NCBI GenBank assembly: GCA_021442155.1
Contig: CM038221.1
Span: forward strand, 77,268,494 to 77,332,493
From: Cymbidium sinense
Lineage: Eukaryota > Streptophyta > Magnoliopsida > Asparagales > Orchidaceae
Direction: 5' to 3'
Length of the DNA: 64,000 nt
This document shows positions 37,790 through 48,121 of the stretch, piece after piece; within the stretch, counting starts at the first letter, position 1; every line of letters starts with the position of its first letter. The notes below the pieces were generated by a model that was not told the DNA's origin, did not search any database, and saw only the letters and a program-made list of their open reading frames with translations. A program made the translations under genes and the position numbers.

Positions 37790-38684
37790 CTTTTTTTTTT
37801 TGTGTTTGATTCTTTTAATTTGAACTTAGCTTTAAGTTTCGTTGTTTAGCACTCTTAAGCTATTTTTTTATTTTATTTTCTAAGTCTAGAAATTTGATGA
37901 AATTTGACGCCTCCTGTCATCCCACTTAGTCAGACGAGTATTTTGTTTTCTCAGACGCCCTAATGAAGGAATGAGTGGTGTCGTGACACCATAACCGAGT
38001 TTTATCTCGTCATGCCCTAATGAGCGTGACGAGGCCTTTAAACTTGAAAGAAGACAAATGCAATGCAATATATATTCATTTACTTTTTTTTTTGAAGTCC
38101 ATAATTCATTCAAAATTTTAGCTAAGGGGAGCGACATCTAACGAATGTTGGCTTTCTCGGTACGCTTTAATGAGTATATTGAGCGGTGTCTTGTGACACC
38201 GCAACCAATTTTTCATTTTGCCGCGCCCTAATGAACATGACGAGGCCTTCAAACCTGCAAAGAAATACAAGCATATATATCCACATCACACATTGATCCC
38301 ACATGTTCTGGCTCATTTTTTCTGCACATTATAATGATCGGCAAAGGGATGGAATTGGCGATGCCGGAATCCAAGAGAAAAACCCGCTTAATGATGATGT
38401 TCCTCTTTGGTTGCGGTAAAGATAAATTGGAAAGGTAATGGAAGAGGCGATGCCAAAAACCGGGAGATGAACCTGCCTAATGATGGTGTTCTTCTCCGGT
38501 TGCAGCAAAGCAAAATTGGAAAGGTAATGGAAGAGGGTGATGCCGAAAATCGGGAGAAGAACCCGCCTAATGACAGTGTTCTTCTCCCGTTGCAATAAAA
38601 CAAAATTGGAAAGGTAAATACCAGAAAATTTCAGCAAGGTAGAACTTTAGATTTCTGCGAGGGAAGAAAATAGAGGAAGAAGGG
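37790..38684 (+). repeat. Family R copy 2R, left part (blocks Y and array)
   Basis: This matches 8,640-9,490 of copy 1. Shared features are a gtggtgt.tgacacc.. segment, cgtgacgaggcctt(t/c)aaac against acgaggtcttcaaacctgc, atgcaatatatattcattt, and cccacatgttc before the array. Three array units of ~90 bp (taatga..gtgttctt(c/t)tcc at 38,389, 38,478 and 38,568) span 38,340-38,612. The copy is cut at 38,684 by the LTR element and resumes at 42,509. Confidence 0.7.
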
Positions 38685-39488
38685 TGATATGACCCTGAAA
38701 ATTCCTCTAGTCGAAGCACGAATCTTGATGCCGAAAGCAAGCTAATCAGAAATCAAGACTAACCGAGATCAAGCGTTTATTATCAATCGACTCTTAAACA
38801 TGGAGTGTCTATAGTCAAATCGAGCGTCTTGACGAGCCGAATCTAACAAGCTCAAGATATCATAATTCTGACATCATTTGAGCATTCAAATGCACAAAAT
38901 ACATCATATGATCAAGGGGATCATTTTGAGCCGTCCGATGAAGTGGAGTGGGTTTTGCATGTATTTACAGACGCCACCTCCACCTATAAACCTCCTCATT
39001 CCTCATCGGGGAGGCCAAGTGAAGGAGAAGGGGAGCCAAGCAAGAGAGAGGAGAGAGCTCTAAAGATCCTCCAAAGACAATCGCGGCCGCCACTGACGGC
39101 CGCCAACCACCGCCGCCGCCGCGCCGCCGACCACCGCCGATCCTCGCCGCCTCGACCATTGTTGCCGATCATCACCGACCACTATCGTCCCATCATCACA
39201 ACATCGTCCAACATCATCGCTTCGCCAACATCGCTCCATCGTCGTCAACATTGTCTATTACTAGCGTTGTTCCTTTCTCATATACAATTGTAATCCCGAT
39301 CGGAAGATCTTGTACTCAAACAGATACATAGTGGAAGCTTTTACCAGCTCGTGGTTTTTTCCCTCTTTCGAGGTTTTCCACGTTAAAAATTGAGTTTCTC
39401 TTGTTCGCTTTAAATACGTGTGTGTGGATTTCATAACAAGGCTAAGGCAAACTTTACTCTACCTCGACGGTTTTCTAGCAGCAGCCAT
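38685..39488 (+). repeat. 5' LTR of the non-autonomous element
   Basis: It starts TGATATGACCCTGAAAATTC and ends near ttttctagcagcagcca. TATAAA lies at 38,985-38,990, with a (C/G)-rich leader after it made of gccgcc and ccaccg words. Compared with the LTR at 46,185-47,252 it is shorter in the middle. The exact 3' edge is uncertain by a few bases because the primer-binding region seen in the other copy (ttggcgccatctatggga) is not preserved here. Confidence 0.65.
38985..38990 (+). promoter_or_regulatory. Candidate TATA box of the 5' LTR
   Basis: TATAAA about 300 bp into the LTR. It is at the position equivalent to TATAAATGG at 46,491 in the related LTR. Both follow tttgcatgtatttaca. Confidence 0.5.
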
Positions 39489-39849
39489 GCCACTGGAACT
39501 TGATTCCCATTATTTCATCTTGTATGACTACCAAGTTTTCCAACAAGATCAAAACCACCATCGAGGTGGAGCATTTCAAGCTTTTAAGGAGCGCAAGCAA
39601 AGAATGAAGATTCATCAAACTTAGTTCCTTCAGATTCTGTCAGAAACTGGGGGGCAACTCTTAATCTCAGAAGATCACCCATGTTAAGCATCTAATCGAT
39701 TATCATCCCAAGAAACAAGTCAAAGTTGGAGGATATTTCAACATTGAGAAGATATATAGCTTTGAAATTATGTTTTTCCACTCATACTCATGGAAAACGA
39801 GACCGGGTTAAGGAGCAACTTTGGCTACAACCACAAACGGATGTTTTAA

Positions 39850-40505
39850 TTGACCTCTTCCATGTGTTAACGCGTCATCGTAAGACTCGACAAACAACCT
39901 AGATAGTCAAAAGGTCCTGTGGACTTCCATGACCTCTTCCATATAGTTAACGCCATCGAAAAGACTCGACAAACAACCTAGATAGTCAAAGGTCCGTTTC
40001 TTTCTAACCTTTCCATAGTTAACGCCATCGCACACAAACAACCTCATGGGTCAAAGATCCTCGATTCAATTCAACCTCTTCCATATAGTTAACGCCATCT
40101 GCAAAACACTCGACAAACAACCTCGATGGGTCAAAGATCGATTCAATTCAACCTCTTCCATACAAAGTTAACGCCATCGTAACACTCGACAAACAACCTA
40201 GATAGGTCAAAATCTCACGATTTAATTCAACCTCTTCCATACAGTTAACGCCATCGTAAAGACTCGACAAACAACCCTGATGGTCAAAATCTCGATTCAA
40301 TTCAACCTCTTCCATGGTTAACGCCATCGGTACTCGACAAACAACCTCGATAGTCAAAATCTCGGATTAATTCAACCTCTTCCACATATGTTAACGCCAT
40401 CGGTAACACTCGACAAAACCTCGATGGGTCAAAATCCTGATTCAATTCAACCTCTTCCATATAGTTAACGCTATCATCGCACACTCGAAACAACCTCGAT
40501 AGTCA
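39850..40505 (+). repeat. ~65-80 bp minisatellite, nine units
   Basis: Units start acctcttccat and continue gttaacgccatcg, actcgacaaacaacct and gatgggtcaaa, ending in gattcaattc. Starts are near 39,854, 39,930, 40,007, 40,072, 40,150, 40,229, 40,303, 40,374 and 40,449. Unit length varies between about 65 and 79 bp because each unit has its own small gaps. Diverged units of the same repeat occur at 47,580-48,030. Confidence 0.9.
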
Positions 40506-41015
40506 AAGAACCTCTCACAACTACCGCCGACCATTATCACCGTAATCTCTTATCACCATATCGCGCCATCGCTACACGCACGCTGTCGATACTTTGCCGT
40601 GGTCGCCGACCACCTCTCGTGGCCGCCAAACTACCAGCTGCCACCGCCGCCAACTATGCCATTTCCGCTGCCAATATCGCTAATCTCGCCGACCATATCG
40701 TTGCCATCCTCGCTGCACTCTGCGCCGCTAACCATCAGCTGGCCACCGCTGCTGATACTGCGGTATTATCGCTGCTGACGCCATCCGGCATCTCCGGCTC
40801 TACCACTATCATCGCCATCTCGCCACTACTGAGCATCACATGCCATCAGCATTATCGCTGCCACCTTCTTGCCACTGCCAACCACGAGCTAATTATCGCT
40901 GGCGACCATCGCCGTTTATCGCTCACCATCGCTGCTGGTTATCTCGCTGACTACTATCAGTCATCGCTCGACCAATCACGCCACTATCGTTGAGCATTTT
41001 CGTAACCCATCTCGG
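40506..41015 (+). repeat. C-rich low-complexity block of the LTR element
   Basis: Dense atcgc, gccgcc, catcgctg and ctgcc words with few guanine runs. It gives a 124-codon open frame at 40,619-40,993 rich in Ala, Ile and His, which I regard as a product of the triplet-like composition. Similar words occur in the LTR at 46,570-46,920. Confidence 0.6.
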
Positions 41016-41019
41016 TGAT

Positions 41020-41590
41020 CGCTTCCAACCCGGCTGGTCCGACGAGTCGAACACCTCTTTGAGGGAAAATCGAGCCTTGCCAGATGAACCACGGGTCTTG
41101 ATCGCCCCATCTCCGGTCCGACGAGGTTAGTTAACACCTCGAGGGAAAATCGGAGCCTGCATGAACTACTTGCCTTTATCGCTCGATCCCGGCCACCCGA
41201 CGAGGTTAGTTAACACCTCGAGGGAAAACCGGAGCCTTGTATGAACTACGGTCTTTATCGCCATCCCGCCGGTCCGAAGGTTGAACACCTCTTTCAGGGA
41301 AAACTGAGCGCTGATGAACTACAGTCTTGATCGCCTCGATCCCGGCCGGTCCGACGAGGTTGCTAACACCTCTTCGAGGGAAACCGGAGCCTTGCTGCAT
41401 GAACAGTGCTCTTTATCGCCTCCTTGCTCGACGAGGTTTAACACCTCTTTCGAGGGAAAACTCTTCATTTAACTACGGGTCTTTATCGCCTCGATCCTAT
41501 CGAAGGTTAACATCTTTCGAATTGATCAGATGAATCTACGTCATCTGGTCGACGGTTAGTTAACCTCTTCGAGGAGCTCTCAGATGAACT
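41020..41590 (+). repeat. Second minisatellite of the LTR element, ~75-80 bp units
   Basis: About seven to eight units containing tcccggcc(g)gtccgacgaggtt, aacacctc, gagggaaaa, cggagcc, atgaacta and ctttatcgcc. Again the units differ by scattered short gaps. Short frames on both strands through this block are repeat artefacts. Confidence 0.85.
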
Positions 41591-41809
41591 ACTTGATCGC
41601 CTAACGATTCTCAAGAAGAAGAGATCGTGTTTCTCCTTTAGCCCAGGTTTATCCAAAGGCAGTAAAACTATTGAAACCGCCTAAACCAAAACGCCAAAAC
41701 CGGTTCGCCATCTCCATGGCGCCTTCGGACAGACGCGCTCAATTCTCGGTCACGCTCTGCGCTACATGGTGAGACAAGGCTTTGCGCCATATGGCTGCAT
41801 CGCTTATGG

Positions 41810-41816
41810 TATATAA
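41810..41816 (+). promoter_or_regulatory. Candidate TATA box of the 3' LTR
   Basis: TATATAAGG about 700 bp before the 3' end of the element, the only TATA-like word in the right position in the 3' LTR. Confidence 0.35.
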
Positions 41817-42513
41817 GGCAGACGCATGGTAGAGCTCATAGCGGCTGCTGAATCGCTGATTCCACGGTCCATTGCTACCGCTCAGGCCGCAATTGCTGGC
41901 CCACTGTCGAATCGGCTCGTGACTCATGGCTCAACCGCCGGCCCTTATCACCGCTTTGCTTCCTGCCGCGAACTGTTACAGCGCAACCGCCCGACGAAAC
42001 GCATGCGGGTCGAACGCCCGGCCAAGGGAATTAATTATCCTTTCCCGGCCACGGCCACCTCCGTTCGCCGTCGCTGGCGATCATATTCGCCAGACACCCG
42101 CAGATCCGCCCGTTTCTCAGATCCGCTCATGACACGGCCAGGCCACCCGGCCAAGATTCGGAGGCGAGGCCATGGCTTCGGCGGCGCACCTGCCCAACGA
42201 CGGTTTTTGACTTCGGCGGTTTTATCCTTGCCTTAAAGGTTCATAAATAGCTCAGGCTAAGTGGAGACACATTCTCTTCTTCTGAGAAGGTCGTTTGAGA
42301 CGATCAAGACCAGCTCATACTCCAACAGCTCTTTTCCTAGAAAGAGTGTTGACTAACCTCTCTGACCAAATCTGAGGCGATCAAGAGTTCATACTGGTTT
42401 TTCCCTCTTTCAGATTTTCCACAAAAATTGTTGCTTTAAATCTATGTCTTGGATTTTCCAAGAAGCTAAAGTAACTTTACTCTACCTGTGGTTTTCTAGC
42501 ACGCAACAAAGGG

Positions 42514-43850
42514 AAAGAGTGGGAAGAGGAAGGAGGAGTAGAAGAAGATGAAGAAATTCAGCTAGGGGAAAGTGAGGGATTTTCGGATTGGTGGAAAAGA
42601 GAGGAAATGAAAGATGAAATTTCAATTTTGTGTAAATGAAGGAAGAAAATGAAATGGAAAAGGAAGAAAAAGAAAGAAGAAAGAGAAGAGGAATGAAGAG
42701 TTTACCTTTATTTTCGGTTTGGAGCAGGAGAGGAAAAGGGGTTTTGGATTTTCAGATGAGGGAAGAAGGAGGAGCCGTTTTTGTGTGCGATTTTGGAGAA
42801 AAAAATGTTGGAGGGATCGGTTGGAGAGGAAAAGCGGAAACGGTTGCTCACCTTGCGTTCGAACGGAAGAGGACTCGAGCCGATCAGAAGAGGGGAGCTC
42901 GTTCGGCTCTCGTGCGCCCGCGTGAGGGAGAGGGACGGTTCGGACGAGGGAGAATCGAAGAAGAAGAGAGGGAATGGGGGAATCGCGCATAGGACAAGTG
43001 AACGGCTTGCATGCATGCACCAAAGGGGGTCGGGTCGAATGTGAATAGGAGCTGAACGGATCACTTAGGGCTAGGATTAGGTTTTAGATTTTTTAACTTG
43101 ATTTTTAAATTAATTAATCAACTTTAATGTGAACTTTATGCTGATAAAATCATATAGTCAATATGTATATCAATCTTATCATTCCATTTCAACGAATGAC
43201 GCAGTCTGCTTTGCAATCAAGAATTTCGTCGCGTTCTCACAAATTGACTCAAAAAATATGCCGCTTTTTCAACCACTCAATTTTTGCGCAGACTTATCTG
43301 AATTGAGTGCAAATAGTCTTACTTGATAGATTTCGATGTTTCAAAGCTAATGGAGCATTTAATTTCATGAATGGAGGTCGTTTAGTTTGCGTCGATGCCT
43401 CCTGACTTCGCTTGATCGGTTGATCATCAAGTTATGCAATATTTATATTTTGATCATTTTGACGTTCTGATCACGATAAGTCCATTCGTCCATCGGATGT
43501 CATTTGGGCTAATTTTGGCAATGTTAGTGTACTTCAGGCTCAATTTGCACGCTGTCACTTCTAATCATTTGAAATTTGCACAGACTTGTCCGAATTGAGC
43601 GTGAATAGTCTCATTTGGTAGTTTTTGATGTTTTGAAGTTAACGACGTGAACTATTTTATGAATGGAGGTCATTCCGACATCGTTGTAACTTCTTGACTC
43701 TGATATGCGCGTCGACATATTGATAGCTCGATCGCTTGATCGGTTGATCGTTAGATTTTACAATATTTATATTTGACCAATTTTGACGTTCTAAACAGGG
43801 CGGCGAAGTCCGTTCATCGATCGGAAGTCGTCAACATTTATTTACAACGC
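42514..43850 (+). repeat. Family R copy 2R, right part (blocks P, A, B)
   Basis: It resumes directly after the AAGGG duplication. Purine-rich block P covers about 42,520-43,010, block A about 43,030-43,170, and two B units 43,180-43,850 (cagacttatctgaattgag near 43,290, cagacttgtccgaattgag near 43,579). Block A is the inverted match of 36,592-36,720 and the B units of 35,105-36,520. Open frames at 42,636-43,044 on both strands come from the purine bias. Confidence 0.65.
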
Positions 43851-44371
43851 CCGCATTTTGACCGACCCATACCTCCCAAGTCCGAATTTGATTTGTGATT
43901 CTTATTATCACTTATATTTTTCTATTTTTATGTTAATTTTATAAAGTTATATTCATTAAGTATTGTTTGAGACATTAAATTTATTTCCTATGCTTAAAAA
44001 TGTGCATTTTACTTTTAAAAAGTAAGCGGTGATAATATTTTTGATGTGATATTGAAGATTGGGGTTAGATATGTAAATATATAAGAATTGTGTGGAATAT
44101 ATGTAAGTCCCCCGTTTGTGCTTTTTATAATTTTATCATCAATGAATATTAATCTTATGATCTTATTAAATAAAAAATGCATAACCTAATTTATATCTAA
44201 TTTTCACTATAAGAAATTTTAATTTTCTTATCAATTTAACTATCTATATTATATTTTGTTCACCACTTTGATCATTGATATAACATATTAAACTTATATA
44301 TATATATATATATATATAATGTGGATTATAAGAATATTTATTTCAGTACTGAATATTTCCTTCTCCATTAG
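43851..44371. other. AT-rich spacer
   Basis: About 0.5 kb with no coding signal. It ends in a block (44,256-44,325) that is repeated directly at 45,070-45,148. Confidence 0.4.
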
Positions 44372-44488
44372 GTACACCTGCCAGGAGAGTGAAAGTGGAG
44401 GCAGAAGATGTTAAAGGAAATGGGACTAATTCAATGAAGTTTGCGTGGGAAGAGAAATCACATTCGTTCAGTAGTGCTTTGTTGAAGG
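44372..44488 (+). CDS. Orphan exon-like segment, unidentified
   Basis: A 117 bp segment stands out from its AT-rich surroundings by composition. It is flanked by an acceptor (ttctccattag) and a donor (GTGAGTTG). Only one of three frames is open, encoding 38 residues with phases 1/1: TPARRVKVEAEDVKGNG, then TNSMKFAWEEKSHSFSSALL and K. The polar, evenly mixed composition looks like real protein. I do not recognise the family and found no partner exons nearby, so it may be a captured or left-behind exon. Direct repeats of ~70 bp lie on either side (44,256-44,325 and 45,070-45,148). Confidence 0.4.
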
Positions 44489-44871
44489 GTGAGTTGGATA
44501 TCAATCAGTTTTTTTTTTTTTTTTTGCATATTTATTTGATACGAGGGACTTTGCAGTAAAAAATAATAATAATTTTTAACAACGATTCTTGGAAAATGAA
44601 GAAATCTAACTTTAATATTTAGCACGTAATAATTCCAAAAATTATTTGTTATAGCTTAAAATTTCTGTGGTGGCATGGATTATAGATGTGCGTTAAATCT
44701 TCTAAAATATTATAGCCATTTTTTTAGTACGTAGTTAATGGATTTCTTTCATATTATTGTTCTATTTTTAAACATTTATTAGCCGTTAGATGTATGCCTG
44801 TAATTTTAAAATATATTGTAAATGTATATTATATAATAAAATAAATACATTATTTTCTTTATTTAAGAATC

Positions 44872-44985
<114 letters not shown>

Positions 44986-45103
44986 GCAATTAAATTGAGC
45001 AGTAAGTCTATATAATAATATAAAAGATTTTAGTCCAACACTGTAAGATGAGTAGCAAAGAATGAATATTTGTTCACCACTTGATCATTGATATAACATA
45101 TTA

Positions 45104-45143
<40 letters not shown>

Positions 45144-46184
45144 GTGGAAATCTTGCATTAACCTTAATTTTATTAATTTTAAAATATGTCTTTTCATTCA
45201 AAGATCATATTGAGCTGTAGAGTTTTACTTTATTTCTATTCATCTCGTGGCTCTCTGTAGTATATTTAGAAATTGAAAAGTTCGGATTATTTTACAGCTA
45301 ATTGTGTGACCCTCACAGAAAAATAATGTGAGAACATCTGTTTGTATTAAAATGATATTTATTCTGCTAGTTTATATAATTTTGTTTTTATAAATAAAAT
45401 TATTATCATTTAAATACAGAATTAACAGATGGTTCACTGTCATTATAAAAGATCTACGTACCTTGGTATGCAACAAAGCTCATTCTTGTTCAAGTTTGAA
45501 GATAAGTTAAACAAATTATAAAATTACTCATATCCATCATTTTGTTTGCCAAAAATAGAAAAATCTTTTGTTATGATAAAGTAACTAGAAATTAATCAAA
45601 ATCAAATATATAATAGATCTCAAGAAAAATCTTATATATTTGAGTTTTTTTTTTTTTTTTGGAAAGCCAGAATTTTACTCTTAGGAAATACTAAAGTCCT
45701 TAAAAGTTTTAAAAGGCACATTGGATTATATGAAAATAGAAAAACTTGATGATCTCTACTTACTTTCATTTCATTACAAATTATGTTGGTGCATTCTGAC
45801 TTTGGTGAGCAGTAAAATATTAGATTCACAAGTACATTTCAAGATTATAGAACCCAAGTTGAATTAGAGATGATTAGCTGATTCAATCCCATCTTCTATA
45901 TAAACCATCTTAGTACTATATTATACCAATATAACATAAAGAACAAAAGGATGATGAATTTATAATGGTATATGAAGATTTATTAAATGATGCACTTTCT
46001 CTATCATAGATCCATTTCCATGATCAGCATATGTGCTTGAAACATCCATATTAACCTAAATTAAGTTTAAGAGTCATTTGGGATTTGTACAATTTCTTGG
46101 AGCTCCGTCTTCAGAACTCATAGAAATTTAAAAGGTTTGGTTTGGAGAGGAGTTAAAAAAAGAGATAAAAAAATATAATATTAT

Positions 46185-48036
46185 TGATATGACATTGAAA
46201 ATTTCATTAGTCGAAGCATGAATCTTGATGTCGAAATCAATCGATTCAGTCGAGACTCAAATGTTATTGAAAACTTTGTGATATCAATCAACTCCTAAAT
46301 ATGAAGTGTTTATAGTCAAATCAAGCGTCTCGACGAACCGGATCTAACAAGCCCAAGATCTCTTAATTCTGACTTCATTTGAGCATTCAAATACTTAAAA
46401 TACATCAGATGATCAAGGGAATCATTTTGAGTCGTCTGATGGAGTGGTTTGGATTTTGCATGTATTTACAAAAATGCCACTCATTTAATCTATAAATGGC
46501 CCCTCATTCTTCACATGAGGAAAGAGAAGAGAGCTCTGGGCTTGAAGAACCATAATGCGTGCCATTATTGGTGTAACCCGTGCCGGCATCGCTCGACCAT
46601 CGCCGATCATGTCATCGACCATCGACCATCGGTCCGCCTGCGCGTCGACCGATGTTGGTCATCGCGTGACCCGCGTTGACCCGACCATCGATTTTATTGG
46701 TCGCATTGGTCGTGCCGCCATCGTCGACCACCGCGTCGGTCATTCGCTTAACCGCTTTACCCTGCCGTCGACCATTGCTCATCCTCGTTGACCGTCGTCG
46801 GCTCCGCCGATCATCATCGCCGCCACCACCTCAGGACCGCAGGCCGCCATTGTTGGTTCTGGTCATTGCGTCACCGGTCACCACACGGTACGCCGGTCGT
46901 CGGATCATCACCGGTAGTCATTCATTATTTTTATTTACCACCAACAACTACCAGATTATCATTTATAGGTGTTGTCACATAATTCTGAGATTTTCGTTAT
47001 CAGGCTTTCTCACATACAACTCTGTAATCTCGTTATCAGAAAAACTTAAACATTGTACTCCAAAGAAGATATATAGTGAAAAAATTTTATTGGGCTAGGC
47101 CCCGTGATTTTTCCCCCTTTTTCTGGGATTTTTTCACGTAAAAATTCTAGAGTTTCTTATTCACTCTTCAAATATCATTGTGTGGTGGATTTCTCAACAA
47201 GGCTAAGGTGTACACTTTTATTCTACCACAACTGGTTTTCTAGCACGCAACAATTTGGCGCCATCTATGGGAAACATTCTCTTTATATTTTCACAATGGT
47301 TGACAATCTGACTTTATGTTCAGAATAACACCACCTATATGGTGAAGAAAATCTTACTTTGATGAACACATAAGAAGAATGAAGATTCATCAAACTTCGA
47401 TCCTTCAGCTTTTGTTAAAGATTGGGGGTCAACTCTTAATCTCAAAAGATCATCCAAATCAATATTCTGGATATCTAATTGATTATCAGTTCGAGAAGCA
47501 AGTCAGTGGTACTCATAAAAAGGCAAAGATCAAGGAGCAACTTTGGCTACAAACAAATATTTTTGATTTGACTTCCTCCACAAAGGTTAAATGTCCGTAA
47601 CGAAAAGAACATCGATAGTCATAACATTGTATCTACTCTAAGTTAACGTCATTCACTCGACAAACAATTTCGATATGTCGTAACTACTCCACTTTAACGC
47701 CGAGTAATACTCTGACAAATAATCTCAAAGAATTAAAATGTTTAACCTTTTTCACACAGGTTAACGTCATACCTTGACAAAAGAACTTTGGATGAGAGTT
47801 AAAACTATTGACTTCTTCCACACAGGTTAAATGTCACTGAGTAAAACTCTGACAAACAACCTCGGATGGGTAAAAAATTCTCAGCGGATTCAATTCAACC
47901 TCTTACATACAAGTTACTGTTATCAAGTAATGCTTTGACAATTAACCTCAGATGAGTCAAAAATCTTTGGCGGATTCGATTCGACCTCATCCATACAGGT
48001 TAATATCATCAAGTAATACTTTGACAAACAACCTCA
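46185..48036 (+). mobile_element. Second copy of the LTR element, truncated
   Basis: An LTR of 1,068 bp (46,185-47,252) runs from TGATATGACATTG to CGCAACA, with TATAAATGG at 46,491. A primer-binding-type region follows (atttggcgccatctatggga), typical of plant Ty3/gypsy elements. The leader (atgaagattcatcaaactt, ggggtcaactcttaatctca) matches 39,600-39,670 of the other element, and diverged units of the same minisatellite fill 47,580-48,030. The sequence then stops at a 44 bp repeat of upstream flank. No 3' LTR, gag or pol is present. It is inserted in the duplicated block described at 46,060-49,100. Confidence 0.75.
46491..46497 (+). promoter_or_regulatory. Candidate TATA box of the LTR at 46,185
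   Basis: TATAAATGG about 300 bp into the LTR, aligned with TATAAA at 38,985 in the sister LTR. The preceding word tttgcatgtatttaca is shared. Confidence 0.5.
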
Positions 48037-48092
48037 TATTAGTTTCACAAGTACATTTTAAGATTATAGAACCCAAGTTGGAGGATTGCTTT

Positions 48093-48121
48093 AGAAAGAG
48101 AGAGAGAGAGAGAGAGAGAGA
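48093..48121. repeat. (GA)n microsatellite
   Basis: About 29 bp of GA repeats, read as Arg/Glu in chance frames. Confidence 0.95.

Larger units (their letters stand above)
38685..42508 (+). mobile_element. Non-autonomous LTR retrotransposon with TSD AAGGG
   Basis: The element runs from TGATATGACC to CGCAACA and is flanked by AAGGG (38,680-38,684 and 42,509-42,513). It is inserted in family R copy 2R. The 5' LTR is about 38,685-39,488, with TATA at 38,985. Its head matches the LTR head at 46,185, and its tail (tttttccctctttc, ttttccac, ctttactctacct, ggttttctagca) matches both 42,400-42,508 and 47,100-47,252. The interior is non-coding: a short leader shared with 47,370-47,560, a ~75 bp minisatellite, a C-rich low-complexity block and a second minisatellite. 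There is no gag or pol. The 3' LTR aligns with the 5' LTR only in its last ~200 bp. The element would depend on proteins from another element. Confidence 0.8.

Noticed and set aside
40148..40493. Minus-strand frames with repeated EEVELNR words
   Set aside because: Translation of the ~75 bp minisatellite inside the LTR element.
39850..40505. Regularly spaced repeats resembling a CRISPR array
   Set aside because: Whole units repeat head to tail with no unique spacers, in a plant retroelement.
41206..42236. Frames through GC-rich sequence, up to 136 codons
   Set aside because: They run through a minisatellite and the 3' LTR; no conserved protein is recognisable.
42622..43064. Several overlapping frames on both strands
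   Set aside because: Purine-rich block P of family R; no family resemblance, and copies disagree in frame.
46449..47098. Open frames up to 140 codons on the plus strand
   Set aside because: They lie inside the LTR and read its C-rich leader.
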